Source: Osmia lignaria lignaria (lineage: Eukaryota > Arthropoda > Insecta > Hymenoptera > Megachilidae). Taken from it: DNA of 64,000 bases. Below the pieces are notes generated by a model. That model saw only the letters and a program-made list of their open reading frames with translations. It was not told the DNA's origin and made no database searches. Shown here in pieces: positions 33,582 through 46,269 of this stretch (position 1 is the first letter of the stretch; each line of letters opens with the position of its first letter). The stretch is from contig NW_027478161.1 of NCBI RefSeq assembly GCF_051020975.1, forward strand, positions 186,001 to 250,000, given 5' to 3'. The position numbers and the translations under genes are program-made.

Positions 33582-36500
33582 TCGGAACTTTTAAATATCT
33601 CGATATATCTCGAAAACTACGCTTCTGACCAAAAAATATCATAGAACATAAATTGTAGGAAACATAATTCTCCACAAAAAAGGTCTCTTAACATTTTGCC
33701 ATAGCTCGCTTCGTTTCCGAGATATCTGCAGATATATCTCAAGGGAAGGGGCCTGACGGACATATTTCGAGATATTTCTTCTTCTTGTTGTTCTTCTTCT
33801 GCACAGCTAAGCTGGAAGTGGCATTTGCGGCTCGAACTAGTGCAGAGTTATCTCAAAGAAAGGGGCCACGGTGTTTCTGTATCTCTATTATGTTGGTGCG
33901 GCTTCGGCACTTTTAAATATCTGGATATATCTCCAGAACTACGCATCTGATCAAAAAATATCATAGAACATAAAAAGTAGGAAACTTAATTCTCTACAAA
34001 TAAGGTCTCAACATTTTGCCATAGCTCGCTTCGTTTCCGAGATATTTGCAGATTTATCTCAAGGGAAGGGGCCTGACGGACATATTTCGAGATAATACTT
34101 CTTCTTGTTGTTCTTCTTCTGCACAGCTAAGCTGGAAGTGGCATTTGCGGCTCGAACTAGTGCAGAGTTATCTCAAAGAAAGGGGCCACGGTGTTTCTGT
34201 ATCTCTATTATGTTGGTGCGGATTCGGAACTTTTAAATATCTCGATATATCTCGAAAACTACGCTTCTGATCAAAAAATATCATAGAACATAAATTGTAG
34301 GAAACTTAATTCTCTACAAAAAAGGTATCTTAACATTTTGCCATAGCTCGCTTCGTTTCCGAGATATTTGCAGATTTATCTCAAGGGAAGGGGCCTGACG
34401 GACATATTTCGAGATATTTCTTCTTCTTGTTGTTCTTCTTCTGCACAGCAAAGCTGGAAGTGGCATTTACAGCTCGCAATAGTGCAGAGTTATCTCAACG
34501 AAAGGGGCCACGCTGTTTCTGTATCTCTATTATGTTGGTGCGGCTTCGGAACTTTTAAATATCTCGATATATCTCGAAGACTACGCTTCTGACCAAAACA
34601 TATCATACAACATAAATTGTAGGAAACATAATTCTCTACAAAAAACGTCTCTTAACATTTTACCATAGCTCGCTTCGTTTCCGAGATATTTGCAGATTTA
34701 TCTCAAGGGAAGGGGCCTGACGGACATATTTCGAGATATTTCTTCTTCTTGTTGTTCTTCTTCTGCACAGCTAAGCTGGAAGTGGCATTTGCAGCTCGCA
34801 ATAGTGCAGAGTTATCTCAAAGAAAGGGGCCACGGTGTTTCTGTATCTCTATTATGCTGGTGCGGCTTCGGAACTTTTAAATATCTCGATATATCTCGAG
34901 AACTACGCATCTGATCAAAAAATATCATAGAACGTAAAAAGTAGGAAACTTAATTCTCTACACAAAAGGTCTCTTAACATTTTGCCATAGCCCGCTTCGT
35001 TTCCGAGATATTTGCAGATTTATCTCAAGGGAAGGGGCCTGACGGACATATTTCGAGATATTTCTTCTTCTTGTTGTTCTTCTTCTGCACAGCTAAGCTG
35101 GAAGTGGCATTTGCGGCTCGAACTAGTGCAGAGTTATCTCAAAGAAAGGGGCCACGGTGTTTCTGTATCTCTATTATGTTGGTGCGGATTCGGAACTTTT
35201 AAATATCTCGATATATCTCGAAAACTACGCTTCTGATCAAAAAATATCATAGAACATAAATTGTAGGAAACATAATTCTCCACAAAAAAGGTCTCTTAAC
35301 ATTTTGCCATAGCTCGCTTCGTTTCCGAGATATCTGCAGATATATCTCAAGGGAAGGGGCCTAACGGACATATTTCGAGATATTTCATCTTGTTGTTGTT
35401 CTTCTTCTGCACAGCGAAGCTGGAAGTGGCATTTGCGGCTCGAACTAGTGCAGAGTTATCTCAAAGAAAGGGGCCACGGTGTTTCTGTATCTCTATTATG
35501 TTGGTGCGGATTCGGAACTTTTAAATATCTCGATATATCTCGAAAACTACGCTTCTGATCAAAAAATATCATAGAACATAAATTGTAGGAAACATAATTC
35601 TCCACAAAAAAGGTCTCTTAACATTTTGCCATAGCTCGCTTCGTTTCCGAGATATCTGCAGATATATCTCAAGGGAAGGGGCCTAACGGACATATTTCGA
35701 GATATTTCATCTTGTTGTTGTTCTTCTTCTGCACAGCGAAGCTGGAAGTGGCATTTGCAGCTCGCAATAGTGCAGAGTTCTCTCAAAGAAAGGGGCCACG
35801 GTGTTTCTGTATCTCTATTATGTTGGTGCGGCTTCGGAACTTTTAAATATCTTGATATATCTCGAGAACTACGCATCTGATCAAAAAATATCATAGAACA
35901 TAAAAAGGAGGAAACCTAATTTTCTACAAAAAAGGTCTCTTAACATTTTGCCGTAGCTCGCTTCGTTTCCGAGATATTTGCAGATTTATCTCAAGGGAAG
36001 GGGCCTGACGGACACATTTCGAAATATTTCTTCTTCTTGTTGTTCTTCTTCTGCACAGCTAAGCTGGAAGTGGCATTTGCAGCTCGCAATAGTGCAGAGT
36101 TATCTCAAAGAAAGGGGCCACGGTGTTTCTGTATCTCTATTATGTTGGTGCGGCAACGGAACTTTTAAATATCTCGATATATCTCGAAAACTACGCTTCT
36201 GATCAAAAAATATCATAGAACATAAATTGTAGGAAACATAATTCTCCACAAAAAAGGTCTCTTAACATTTTGCCATAGCTCGCTTCGTTTCCGAGATATC
36301 TGCAGATATATCTCAAGGGAAGGGGCCTAACGGACACATTTCGAAATATTTCTTCTTCTTGTTGTTCTTCTTCTGCACAGCTAAGCTGGTAGTGGCATTT
36401 GCAGCTCGCAATAGTGCAGAGTTCTCTCAAAGAAAGGGGCCACGGTGTTTCTGTATCTCTATTATGTTGGTGCGGCTTCGGAACTTTTAAATATCTTGAT

Positions 36501-36798
36501 ATATCTCGAGAACTACGCATCTGATCAAAAAATATCATAGAACATAAAAAGGAGGAAACCTAATTTTCTAAAAAAAGGTCTCTTAACATTTTGCCGTAGC
36601 TCGCTTCGTTTCCGAGATATTTGCAGATTTATCTCAAGGGAAGGGGCCTGACGGACACATTTCGAAATATTTCTTCTTCTTGTTGTTCTTCTTCTGCACA
36701 GCTAAGCTGGAAGTGGCATTTGCAGCTCGCAATAGTGCAGAGTTATCTCAAAGAAAGGGGCCACGGTGTTTCTGTATCTCTATTATGTTGGTGCGGCT
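33582..36798 (+). repeat. 3217-bp 10-mer higher-order repeat, copy 1
   Basis: Covers the end of unit 33404 and units 33726, 34046, 34368, 34690, 35012, 35334, 35656, 35978, 36300 and the start of 36621. Private marks shared with copy 2 at exactly +3217: caacgaaagg and cgaagactac (unit 34368), aaaacatatcatacaac, tgctggtgcgg, ctacacaaaagg, cggcaacgg (36152), gctggtagtgg (36387) and the 1-bp deletion tctaaaaaaagg (about 36565). Confidence 0.9.
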
Positions 36799-39700
36799 TC
36801 GGAACTTTTAAATATCTCGATATATCTCGAAAACTACGCTTCTGACCAAAAAATATCATAGAACATAAATTGTAGGAAACATAATTCTCCACAAAAAAGG
36901 TCTCTTAACATTTTGCCATAGCTCGCTTCGTTTCCGAGATATCTGCAGATATATCTCAAGGGAAGGGGCCTGACGGACATATTTCGAGATATTTCTTCTT
37001 CTTGTTGTTCTTCTTCTGCACAGCTAAGCTGGAAGTGGCATTTGCGGCTCGAACTAGTGCAGAGTTATCTCAAAGAAAGGGGCCACGGTGTTTCTGTATC
37101 TCTATTATGTTGGTGCGGCTTCGGCACTTTTAAATATCTGGATATATCTCCAGAACTACGCATCTGATCAAAAAATATCATAGAACATAAAAAGTAGGAA
37201 ACTTAATTCTCTACAAATAAGGTCTCAACATTTTGCCATAGCTCGCTTCGTTTCCGAGATATTTGCAGATTTATCTCAAGGGAAGGGGCCTGACGGACAT
37301 ATTTCGAGATAATACTTCTTCTTGTTGTTCTTCTTCTGCACAGCTAAGCTGGAAGTGGCATTTGCGGCTCGAACTAGTGCAGAGTTATCTCAAAGAAAGG
37401 GGCCACGGTGTTTCTGTATCTCTATTATGTTGGTGCGGATTCGGAACTTTTAAATATCTCGATATATCTCGAAAACTACGCTTCTGATCAAAAAATATCA
37501 TAGAACATAAATTGTAGGAAACTTAATTCTCTACAAAAAAGGTATCTTAACATTTTGCCATAGCTCGCTTCGTTTCCGAGATATTTGCAGATTTATCTCA
37601 AGGGAAGGGGCCTGACGGACATATTTCGAGATATTTCTTCTTCTTGTTGTTCTTCTTCTGCACAGCAAAGCTGGAAGTGGCATTTACAGCTCGCAATAGT
37701 GCAGAGTTATCTCAACGAAAGGGGCCACGCTGTTTCTGTATCTCTATTATGTTGGTGCGGCTTCGGAACTTTTAAATATCTCGATATATCTCGAAGACTA
37801 CGCTTCTGACCAAAACATATCATACAACATAAATTGTAGGAAACATAATTCTCTACAAAAAACGTCTCTTAACATTTTACCATAGCTCGCTTCGTTTCCG
37901 AGATATTTGCAGATTTATCTCAAGGGAAGGGGCCTGACGGACATATTTCGAGATATTTCTTCTTCTTGTTGTTCTTCTTCTGCACAGCTAAGCTGGAAGT
38001 GGCATTTGCAGCTCGCAATAGTGCAGAGTTATCTCAAAGAAAGGGGCCACGGTGTTTCTGTATCTCTATTATGCTGGTGCGGCTTCGGAACTTTTAAATA
38101 TCTCGATATATCTCGAGAACTACGCATCTGATCAAAAAATATCATAGAACGTAAAAAGTAGGAAACTTAATTCTCTACACAAAAGGTCTCTTAACATTTT
38201 GCCATAGCCCGCTTCGTTTCCGAGATATTTGCAGATTTATCTCAAGGGAAGGGGCCTGACGGACATATTTCGAGATATTTCTTCTTCTTGTTGTTCTTCT
38301 TCTGCACAGCTAAGCTGGAAGTGGCATTTGCGGCTCGAACTAGTGCAGAGTTATCTCAAAGAAAGGGGCCACGGTGTTTCTGTATCTCTATTATGTTGGT
38401 GCGGATTCGGAACTTTTAAATATCTCGATATATCTCGAAAACTACGCTTCTGATCAAAAAATATCATAGAACATAAATTGTAGGAAACATAATTCTCCAC
38501 AAAAAAGGTCTCTTAACATTTTGCCATAGCTCGCTTCGTTTCCGAGATATCTGCAGATATATCTCAAGGGAAGGGGCCTAACGGACATATTTCGAGATAT
38601 TTCATCTTGTTGTTGTTCTTCTTCTGCACAGCGAAGCTGGAAGTGGCATTTGCGGCTCGAACTAGTGCAGAGTTATCTCAAAGAAAGGGGCCACGGTGTT
38701 TCTGTATCTCTATTATGTTGGTGCGGATTCGGAACTTTTAAATATCTCGATATATCTCGAAAACTACGCTTCTGATCAAAAAATATCATAGAACATAAAT
38801 TGTAGGAAACATAATTCTCCACAAAAAAGGTCTCTTAACATTTTGCCATAGCTCGCTTCGTTTCCGAGATATCTGCAGATATATCTCAAGGGAAGGGGCC
38901 TAACGGACATATTTCGAGATATTTCATCTTGTTGTTGTTCTTCTTCTGCACAGCGAAGCTGGAAGTGGCATTTGCAGCTCGCAATAGTGCAGAGTTCTCT
39001 CAAAGAAAGGGGCCACGGTGTTTCTGTATCTCTATTATGTTGGTGCGGCTTCGGAACTTTTAAATATCTTGATATATCTCGAGAACTACGCATCTGATCA
39101 AAAAATATCATAGAACATAAAAAGGAGGAAACCTAATTTTCTACAAAAAAGGTCTCTTAACATTTTGCCGTAGCTCGCTTCGTTTCCGAGATATTTGCAG
39201 ATTTATCTCAAGGGAAGGGGCCTGACGGACACATTTCGAAATATTTCTTCTTCTTGTTGTTCTTCTTCTGCACAGCTAAGCTGGAAGTGGCATTTGCAGC
39301 TCGCAATAGTGCAGAGTTATCTCAAAGAAAGGGGCCACGGTGTTTCTGTATCTCTATTATGTTGGTGCGGCAACGGAACTTTTAAATATCTCGATATATC
39401 TCGAAAACTACGCTTCTGATCAAAAAATATCATAGAACATAAATTGTAGGAAACATAATTCTCCACAAAAAAGGTCTCTTAACATTTTGCCATAGCTCGC
39501 TTCGTTTCCGAGATATCTGCAGATATATCTCAAGGGAAGGGGCCTAACGGACACATTTCGAAATATTTCTTCTTCTTGTTGTTCTTCTTCTGCACAGCTA
39601 AGCTGGTAGTGGCATTTGCAGCTCGCAATAGTGCAGAGTTCTCTCAAAGAAAGGGGCCACGGTGTTTCTGTATCTCTATTATGTTGGTGCGGCTTCGGAA

Positions 39701-40015
39701 CTTTTAAATATCTTGATATATCTCGAGAACTACGCATCTGATCAAAAAATATCATAGAACATAAAAAGGAGGAAACCTAATTTTCTAAAAAAAGGTCTCT
39801 TAACATTTTGCCGTAGCTCGCTTCGTTTCCGAGATATTTGCAGATTTATCTCAAGGGAAGGGGCCTGACGGACACATTTCGAAATATTTCTTCTTCTTGT
39901 TGTTCTTCTTCTGCACAGCTAAGCTGGAAGTGGCATTTGCAGCTCGCAATAGTGCAGAGTTATCTCAAAGAAAGGGGCCACGGTGTTTCTGTATCTCTAT
40001 TATGTTGGTGCGGCT
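36799..40015 (+). repeat. 3217-bp 10-mer higher-order repeat, copy 2
   Basis: Units 36943, 37263, 37585, 37907, 38229, 38551, 38873, 39195, 39517 and the start of 39838. It shares every private mark of copy 1 and I found no difference in the stretches compared. Identity continues past the formal end to about 40,192, where unit 40160 reads cctaacgg against cctgacgg in 36943. Confidence 0.9.
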
Positions 40016-40159
40016 TCGGAACTTTTAAATATCTCGATATATCTCGAAAACTACGCTTCTGACCAAAAAATATCATAGAACATAAATTGTAGGAAACATA
40101 ATTCTCCACAAAAAAGGTCTCTTAACATTTTGCCATAGCTCGCTTCGTTTCCGAGATAT

Positions 40160-42729
40160 CTGCAGATATATCTCAAGGGAAGGGGCCTAACGGACATATT
40201 TCGAGATATTTCATCTTGTTGTTGTTCTTCTTCTGCACAGCGAAGCTGGAAGTGGCATTTGCAGCTCGCAATAGTGCAGAGTTCTCTCAAAGAAAGGGGC
40301 CACGGTGTTTCTGTATCTCTATTATGTTGGTGCGGCTTCGGAACTTTTAAATATCTTGATATATCTCGAGAACTACGCATCTGATCAAAAAATATCATAG
40401 AACATAAAAAGGAGGAAACCTAATTTTCTACAAAAAAGGTCTCTTAACATTTTGCCGTAGCTCGCTTCGTTTCCGAGATATTTGCAGATTTATCTCAAGG
40501 GAAGGGGCCTGACGGACACATTTCGAAATATTTCTTCTTCTTGTTGTTCTTCTTCTGCACAGCTAAGCTGGAAGTGGCATTTGCGGCTCGAACTAGTGCA
40601 GAGTTATCTCAAAGAAAGGGGCCACGGTGTTTCTGTATCTCTATTATGTTGGTGCGGCTTCGGCACTTTTAAATATCTGGATATATCTCCAGAACTACGC
40701 ATCTGATCAAAAAATATCATAGAACATAAAAAGTAGGAAACTTAATTCTCTACAAACAAGGTCTCAACATTTGCCATAGCTCGCTTCGTTTCCGAGATAT
40801 TTGCAGATTTATCTCAAGGGAAGGGGCCTGACGGACATATTTCGAGATAATACTTCTTCTTGTTGTTCTTCTTTTGCACAGCTCAGCTGGAAGTGGCATT
40901 TGCGGCTCGCAATAGTGCAGAGTTATCTCAAAGAAAGGGGCCACGGTGTTTCTGTACCTCTATTATGTTGGTGCGGCTTCGGAACTTTTAAATATCTTGA
41001 TATATCTCGAGAACTACGCATCTGATCAAAAAATATCATACAACATAAAAAGTAGGAAACTTAATTCTCTACAAAAAAGGTATCTTAACATTTTGCCATA
41101 GCTCGCTTCGTTTCCGAGATATCTGCAGATATATCTCAAGGGAAGGGGCCTAACGGACATATTTCGAGATATTTCATCTTGTTGTTGTTCTTCTTCTGCA
41201 CAGCGAAGCTGGAAGTGGCATTTGCAGCTCGCAATAGTGCAGAGCTCTCTCAAAGAAAGGGGCCACGGTGTTTCTGTATCTCTATTATGTTGGTGCGGCT
41301 TCGGAACTTTTAAATGTCTTGATATATCTCGAGAACTACGCATCTGATCAAAAAATATCATAGAACATAAAAAGGAGGAAACCTAATTTTCTACAAAAAA
41401 GGTCTCTTAACATTTTGCCGTAGCTCGCTTCGTTTCCGAGATATTTGCAGATTTATCTCAAGGGAAGGGGCCTGACGGACACATTTCGAAATATTTCTTC
41501 TTCTTGTTGTTCTTCTTCTGCACAGCTAAGCTGGAAGTGGCATTTGCAGCTCGCAATAGTGCAGAGTTATCTCAAAGAAAGGGGCCACGGTGTTTCTGTA
41601 CCTCTATTATGTTGGTGCGGCTTCGGCACTTTTAAATATCTGGATATATCTCCAGAACTACGCATCTGATCAAAAAATATCATAGAACATAAAAAGTAGG
41701 AAACTTAATTCTCTACAAACAAGGTCTCAACATTTGCCATAGCTCGCTTCGTTTCCGAGATATTTGCAGATTTATCTCAAGGGAAGGGGCCTGACGGACA
41801 TATTTCGAGATAATACTTCTTCTTGTTGTTCTTCTTTTGCACAGCTAAGCTGGAAGTGGCATTTGCGGCTCGAACTAGTGCAGAATTATCTCAAAGAAAG
41901 GGGCCACGGTGTTTCTGTATCTCTATTATGTTGGTGCGGCTTCGGCACTTTTAAATATCTGGATATATCTCCAGAACTACGCATCTGATCAAAAAATATC
42001 ATAGGACATAAATTGTAGGAAACATAATTCTCCACAAAAAAGGTCTCTTAACATTTTGCCATAGCTCGCTTCGTTTCCGAGATATCTGCAGATATATCTC
42101 AAGGGAAGGGGCCTAACGGACATATTTCGAGATATTTCATCTTGTTGTTGTTCTTCTTCTGCACAGCGAAGCTGGAAGTGGCATTTGCAGCTCGCAATAG
42201 TGCAGAGTTCTCTCAAAGAAAGGGGCCACGGTGTTTCTGTATCTCTATTATGTTGGTGCGGCTTCGGAACTTTTAAATGTCTTGATATATCTCGAGAACT
42301 ACGCATCTGATCAAAAAATATCATAGAACATAAAAAGGAGGAAACCTAATTTTCTACAAAAAAGGTCTCTTAACATTTTGCCGTAGCTCGCTTCGTTTCC
42401 GAGATATTTGCAGATTTATCTCAAGGGAAGGGGCCTGACGGACACATTTCGAAATATTTCTTCTTCTTGTTGTTCTTCTTCTGCACAGCTAAGCTGGAAG
42501 TGGCATTTGCAGCTCGCAATAGTGCAGAGTTATCTCAAAGAAAGGGGCCACGGTGTTTCTGTACCTCTATTATGTTGGTGCGGCTTCGGAACTTTTAAAT
42601 ATCTTGATATATCTCGAGAACTACGCATCTGATCAAAAAATATCATACAACATAAAAAGTAGGAAACTTAATTCTCTACAAAAAAGGTATCTTAACATTT
42701 TGCCATAGCTCGCTTCGTTTCCGAGATAT
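40160..42729 (+). repeat. 963-bp trimers (CTGCAG / acacatttcg / gataatac), two and two-thirds copies
   Basis: Units 40160, 40482, 40801; 41123, 41445, 41764; 42086, 42408. Units 41123 and 42086 share aaatgtcttg (41312 and 42275). Units 40801 and 41764 share cttcttttgc. The order is that of 20890-22815, about 20 kb away. Confidence 0.83.
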
Positions 42730-43693
42730 TTGCAGATTTATCTCAAGGGAAGGGGCCTGACGGACATATTTCGAGATATTTCTTCTTCTTGTTGTTCTTC
42801 TTCTGCACAGCAAAGCTGGAAGTGGCATTACCAGCTCGCAATAGTGCAGAGTTATCTCAAAGAAAGGGGCCACGGTGTTTCTGTATCTCTATTATGCTGG
42901 TGCGGCTTCGGAACTTTTAAATATCTCGATATATCTCGAGAACTACGCATCTGATCAAAAAATATCATAGAACGTAAAAAGTAGGAAACTTAATTCTCTA
43001 CAAAAAAGGTCTCTTAACATTTTGCCATAGCCCGCTTCGTTTCCGAGATATTTGCAGATTTATCTCAAGGGAAGGGGCCTGACGGACATATTTCGAGATA
43101 TTTCTTCTTCTTGTTGTTCTTCTTCTGCACAGCTAAGCTGGAAGTGGCATTTGCGGCTCGAACTAGTGCAGAGTTATCTCAAAGAAAGGGGCCACGGTGT
43201 TTCTGTATCTCTATTATGTTGGTGCGGCTTCGGCACTTTTAAATATCTGGATATATCTCCAGAACTACGCATCTGATCAAAAAATATCATAGAACATAAA
43301 AAGTAGGAAACTTAATTCTCTACAAACAAGGTCACAACATTTTGCCATAGCTCGCTTCGTTTCCGAGATATCTGCAGATATATCTCAAGGGAAGGGGCCT
43401 GACGGACATATTTCGAGATATTTCTTCTTCTTGTTGTTCTTCTTCTGCACAGCTAAGCTGGAAGTGGCATCTGCAGCTCGCAATAGTGCAGAGTTATCTC
43501 AAAGAAAGGGGCCACGGTGTTTCTGTATCTCTATTATGCTGGTGCGGCTTCGGAACTTTTAAATATCTCGATATATCTCGAGAACTACGCATCTGATCAA
43601 AAAATATCATAGAACGTAAAAAGTAGGAAACTTAATTCTCTACACAAAAGGTCTCTTAACATTTTGCCATAGCCCGCTTCGTTTCCGAGATAT
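42730..43693 (+). repeat. Last pure Region II monomers
   Basis: Units 42730 (attaccagctc), 43052 (tagcccgcttcg flank, ctccag end) and 43372 (CTGCAG, atctgcagctcgc, tgctggtgcgg). The tgctggtgcgg end with gaacgtaaaaag and ctacacaaaagg matches units 34690 and 37907, showing this end derives from the 10-mer. Confidence 0.8.
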
Positions 43694-44337
43694 TTGCAGA
43701 TTTATCTCAAGGGAAGGGGTCTGACGGACATATTTCGAGATAATACTTCTTCTTGTTGTTCTTCTTCTGCACAGCTAAACTGGAAGTGGCAGTTCCAGCT
43801 CGCAATAGCGCAGAGTTATCTCAAAGAAAGGGGCCACGGTGTTTCTGTATCTCTATTATGTTGGTGCGGCTTCGGAACTTTAAAATATCTTGATATATCT
43901 CGAGAACTACGCATCTGATCAAAAAATATCATAGAACATAAAAAGTAGGAAACTTAATTCTCTACAAATAAAGTCTCTTAAGATTTTGCCATAGCTCGCT
44001 TCGTTTCCGAGATATTTGCAGATTTATCTCAAGGGAAGGAGCCTGACGGACATATTTCGAGATATTTCTTCTTCTTGTTGTTCTTCTTCTGCACAGCTAA
44101 GCTGGAAGTGGCATTTGCAGCTCGCAATAGTGCAGAGTTATCTCAAAGAAAGGTGCCACGGTGTTTCTGTATCTCTATTATGTTGGTGCGGCTTCGGAAC
44201 TTTTAAATATCTCGATATATCTCGAAAACTACGCTTCTGATCAAAAAATATCATAGAACATAAATTGTAGGAAACTTAATTCTCTACAAAAAAGGTCTCT
44301 TAACATTTTGCCATAGCTCGCTTGGTTTCCGAGATAT
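43694..44337 (+). repeat. Two-monomer segment repeated at 45948 (offset 2254)
   Basis: Unit 43694 is a hybrid: its left part is gataatac (Region II), its right part ggcagttcc, aatagcgc, ggaactttaaaat (Region III). The right part and unit 44016 (aaggagcctgacgg, aaaggtgcc) match 45948 and 46270 at +2254, which is seven monomers. Confidence 0.8.
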
Positions 44338-45947
44338 TTGCAGATTTATCTCAAGGGAAGGGTCCTGATGGACATATTTCGAGATATTTCTACTTCTTGT
44401 CGTTCTTCTTCTGCACAGCTAAACTGGAAGTGGCATTTCCAGCTCGCAATAGTGCAGAGTTATCTCAAAGAAAGGGGCCACGGTGTTTCTGTATCTCTAT
44501 TATGTTGGTGCGGCTTCGGAACTTTTAAATATCTCGATATATCTCGAAAACTACGCTTCCGATCAAAAAATATCAGAGAACGTAATTTGTAGGAAACATA
44601 ATTCTCTACAAAAAAGGTCTCTTAACATTTTGCCATACCTCGCTTCGTTTCCGAGATATTTGCAGATTTATCTCAAGGGAAGGGGCCTGACGGACATATT
44701 TCGAGATATTTCTTCTTCTTGTTGTTCTTCTTCTGCACAGCTAAGCTGGAAGTGGCATTTGCAGCTCGCAATAGTGCAGAGTTATCTCAAAGAAAGGGGC
44801 CACGGTGTTTCTGTATCTCTATTATGTTGGTGGGGCTTCGGAACTTTTAAATATCTTGATATATCTCGAGAACTACGCATCTGATCAAAAAATATCATAG
44901 AACATAAAAAGTAGGAACCTTAATTCTCTACAAATAATGTCTCTTAACATTTTGCCATAGCTCGCTTCGTTTCCGAGATATTTGCAGATTTATCTCAAGG
45001 GAAGGGGCCTGACGGACATATTTCGAGATATTTCTTCTTCTTGTTGTTCTTCTTCTGCACAGCTAAGCTGGAAGTGGCATTTGCAGCGCGCAATAGTGCA
45101 GAGTTATCTCAAAGAAAGGTGCCACGGTGTTTCCGTATCTCTATTATGCTGGTGCGGCTTCGGAACTTTTAAATATCTCGATATATCTCGAAAACTACGC
45201 TTCTGATCAAAAAATATCATAGAACATAAAAAGTAGGAAACTTAATTCTCTACAAATAATGTCTCTTAACATTTTGCCATAGCTCGCTTCGTTTCCGAGA
45301 TGTTTGCAGATTTATCTCAAGGGAAGGGGCCTGACGGACATATTTCGAGATATTTCTTCTTCTTGTTGTTCTTCTTCTGCACAGCTAAGCTGGAAGTGGC
45401 ATTTGCAGCGCGCAATAGTGCAGAGTTATCTCAAAGAAAGGGGCCACGGTGTTTCTGTATCTCTATTATGTTGGTGCGGCTTCGGAACTTTTAAATATCT
45501 TGATATATCTCGAGAACTACGCCTCTGATCGAAAAATATCATAGAACATAAATAGTAGGAAACTTAATTTCCTACAAAAAAGGTCTCTTAATATTTTGCC
45601 ATAGCTCGCATTGTTTCCGAGATATTTGCAGATTTAGCTCAAGGGAAGGGGCCTGACGGACTTAATCCGAGATATTTCTTGTTCTTGTTGTGCTTCTTCT
45701 GCACAGCTAAGCTGGAAGTGGCATTTGCAGCTCGGAATAGTGCAGAGTTATCTCAAAGAAAGAGGCCACGGTGTTTATGTATCTCTATTATGTTGGTGCG
45801 GCTTCGGATCTTTTAAATATCTCGATATATCTCGAAAACTACGCTTCTGATCAAAAAATATCATAGAACATAAATTGTAGGAAACATAATTCTTTACAAA
45901 AAAGGTCTCTTAACATTTTGCCATAGCTCGTTTCGTTTCCGAGATAT
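44338..45947 (+). repeat. Five mixed Region III monomers
   Basis: Units 44338 (gggtcctgatgg, tctacttcttgtcg), 44660 (catacctcgc, ttggtggggc), 44982 and 45304 (both gcagcgcgcaat with caaataatgtctc, local sisters 322 bp apart) and 45626 (agatttagctc, acttaatccgag, cttgttcttgttgtgc, gaaagaggcc). Unit 45304 has gagatgtttgcag at its start. Confidence 0.78.
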
Positions 45948-46269
45948 TTGCAGATATATCTCAAGGGAAGGGGCCTGACGGACATATTTCGAGATATTTC
46001 TTCTTCTTGTTGTTCTTCTTCTGCACAGCTAAACTGGAAGTAGCAGTTCCAGCTCGCAATAGCGCAGAGTTATCTCAAAGAAAGGGGCCACGGTGTTTCT
46101 GTATCTCTATTATGTTGGTGCGGCTTCGGAACTTTAAAATATCTTGATATATCTCGAGAACTACGCATCTGATCAAAAAATATCATAGAACATAAAAAGT
46201 AGGAAACTTAATTCTCTACAAATAAAGTCTCTTAAGATTTTGCCATAGCTCGCTTCGTTTCCGAGATAT

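Larger units (their letters stand above)
4526..43757 (+). repeat. Region II: mosaic satellite subfamilies in nested higher-order repeats
   Basis: About 122 monomers. Markers confined to this stretch: CTGCAG at the anchor (36 units), acacatttcgaaat (27 units, such as 4526, 7736, 21212, 39838), cctgatggac with TTCGAGATATTTC next to it in 8698, 12233, 13195, 18318 and 20246, and ggcactt with ctggatatatctccag (for example 5167, 26986, 40482). The gataatac variant (15 units) ends at the hybrid unit 43694. Shared indels shorten many units: ctcaacatt for ctcttaacatt (-2), caacatttgcc (-3 in total), ttgttcttctgc (-3). Right edge is set within unit 43694. Confidence 0.85.
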
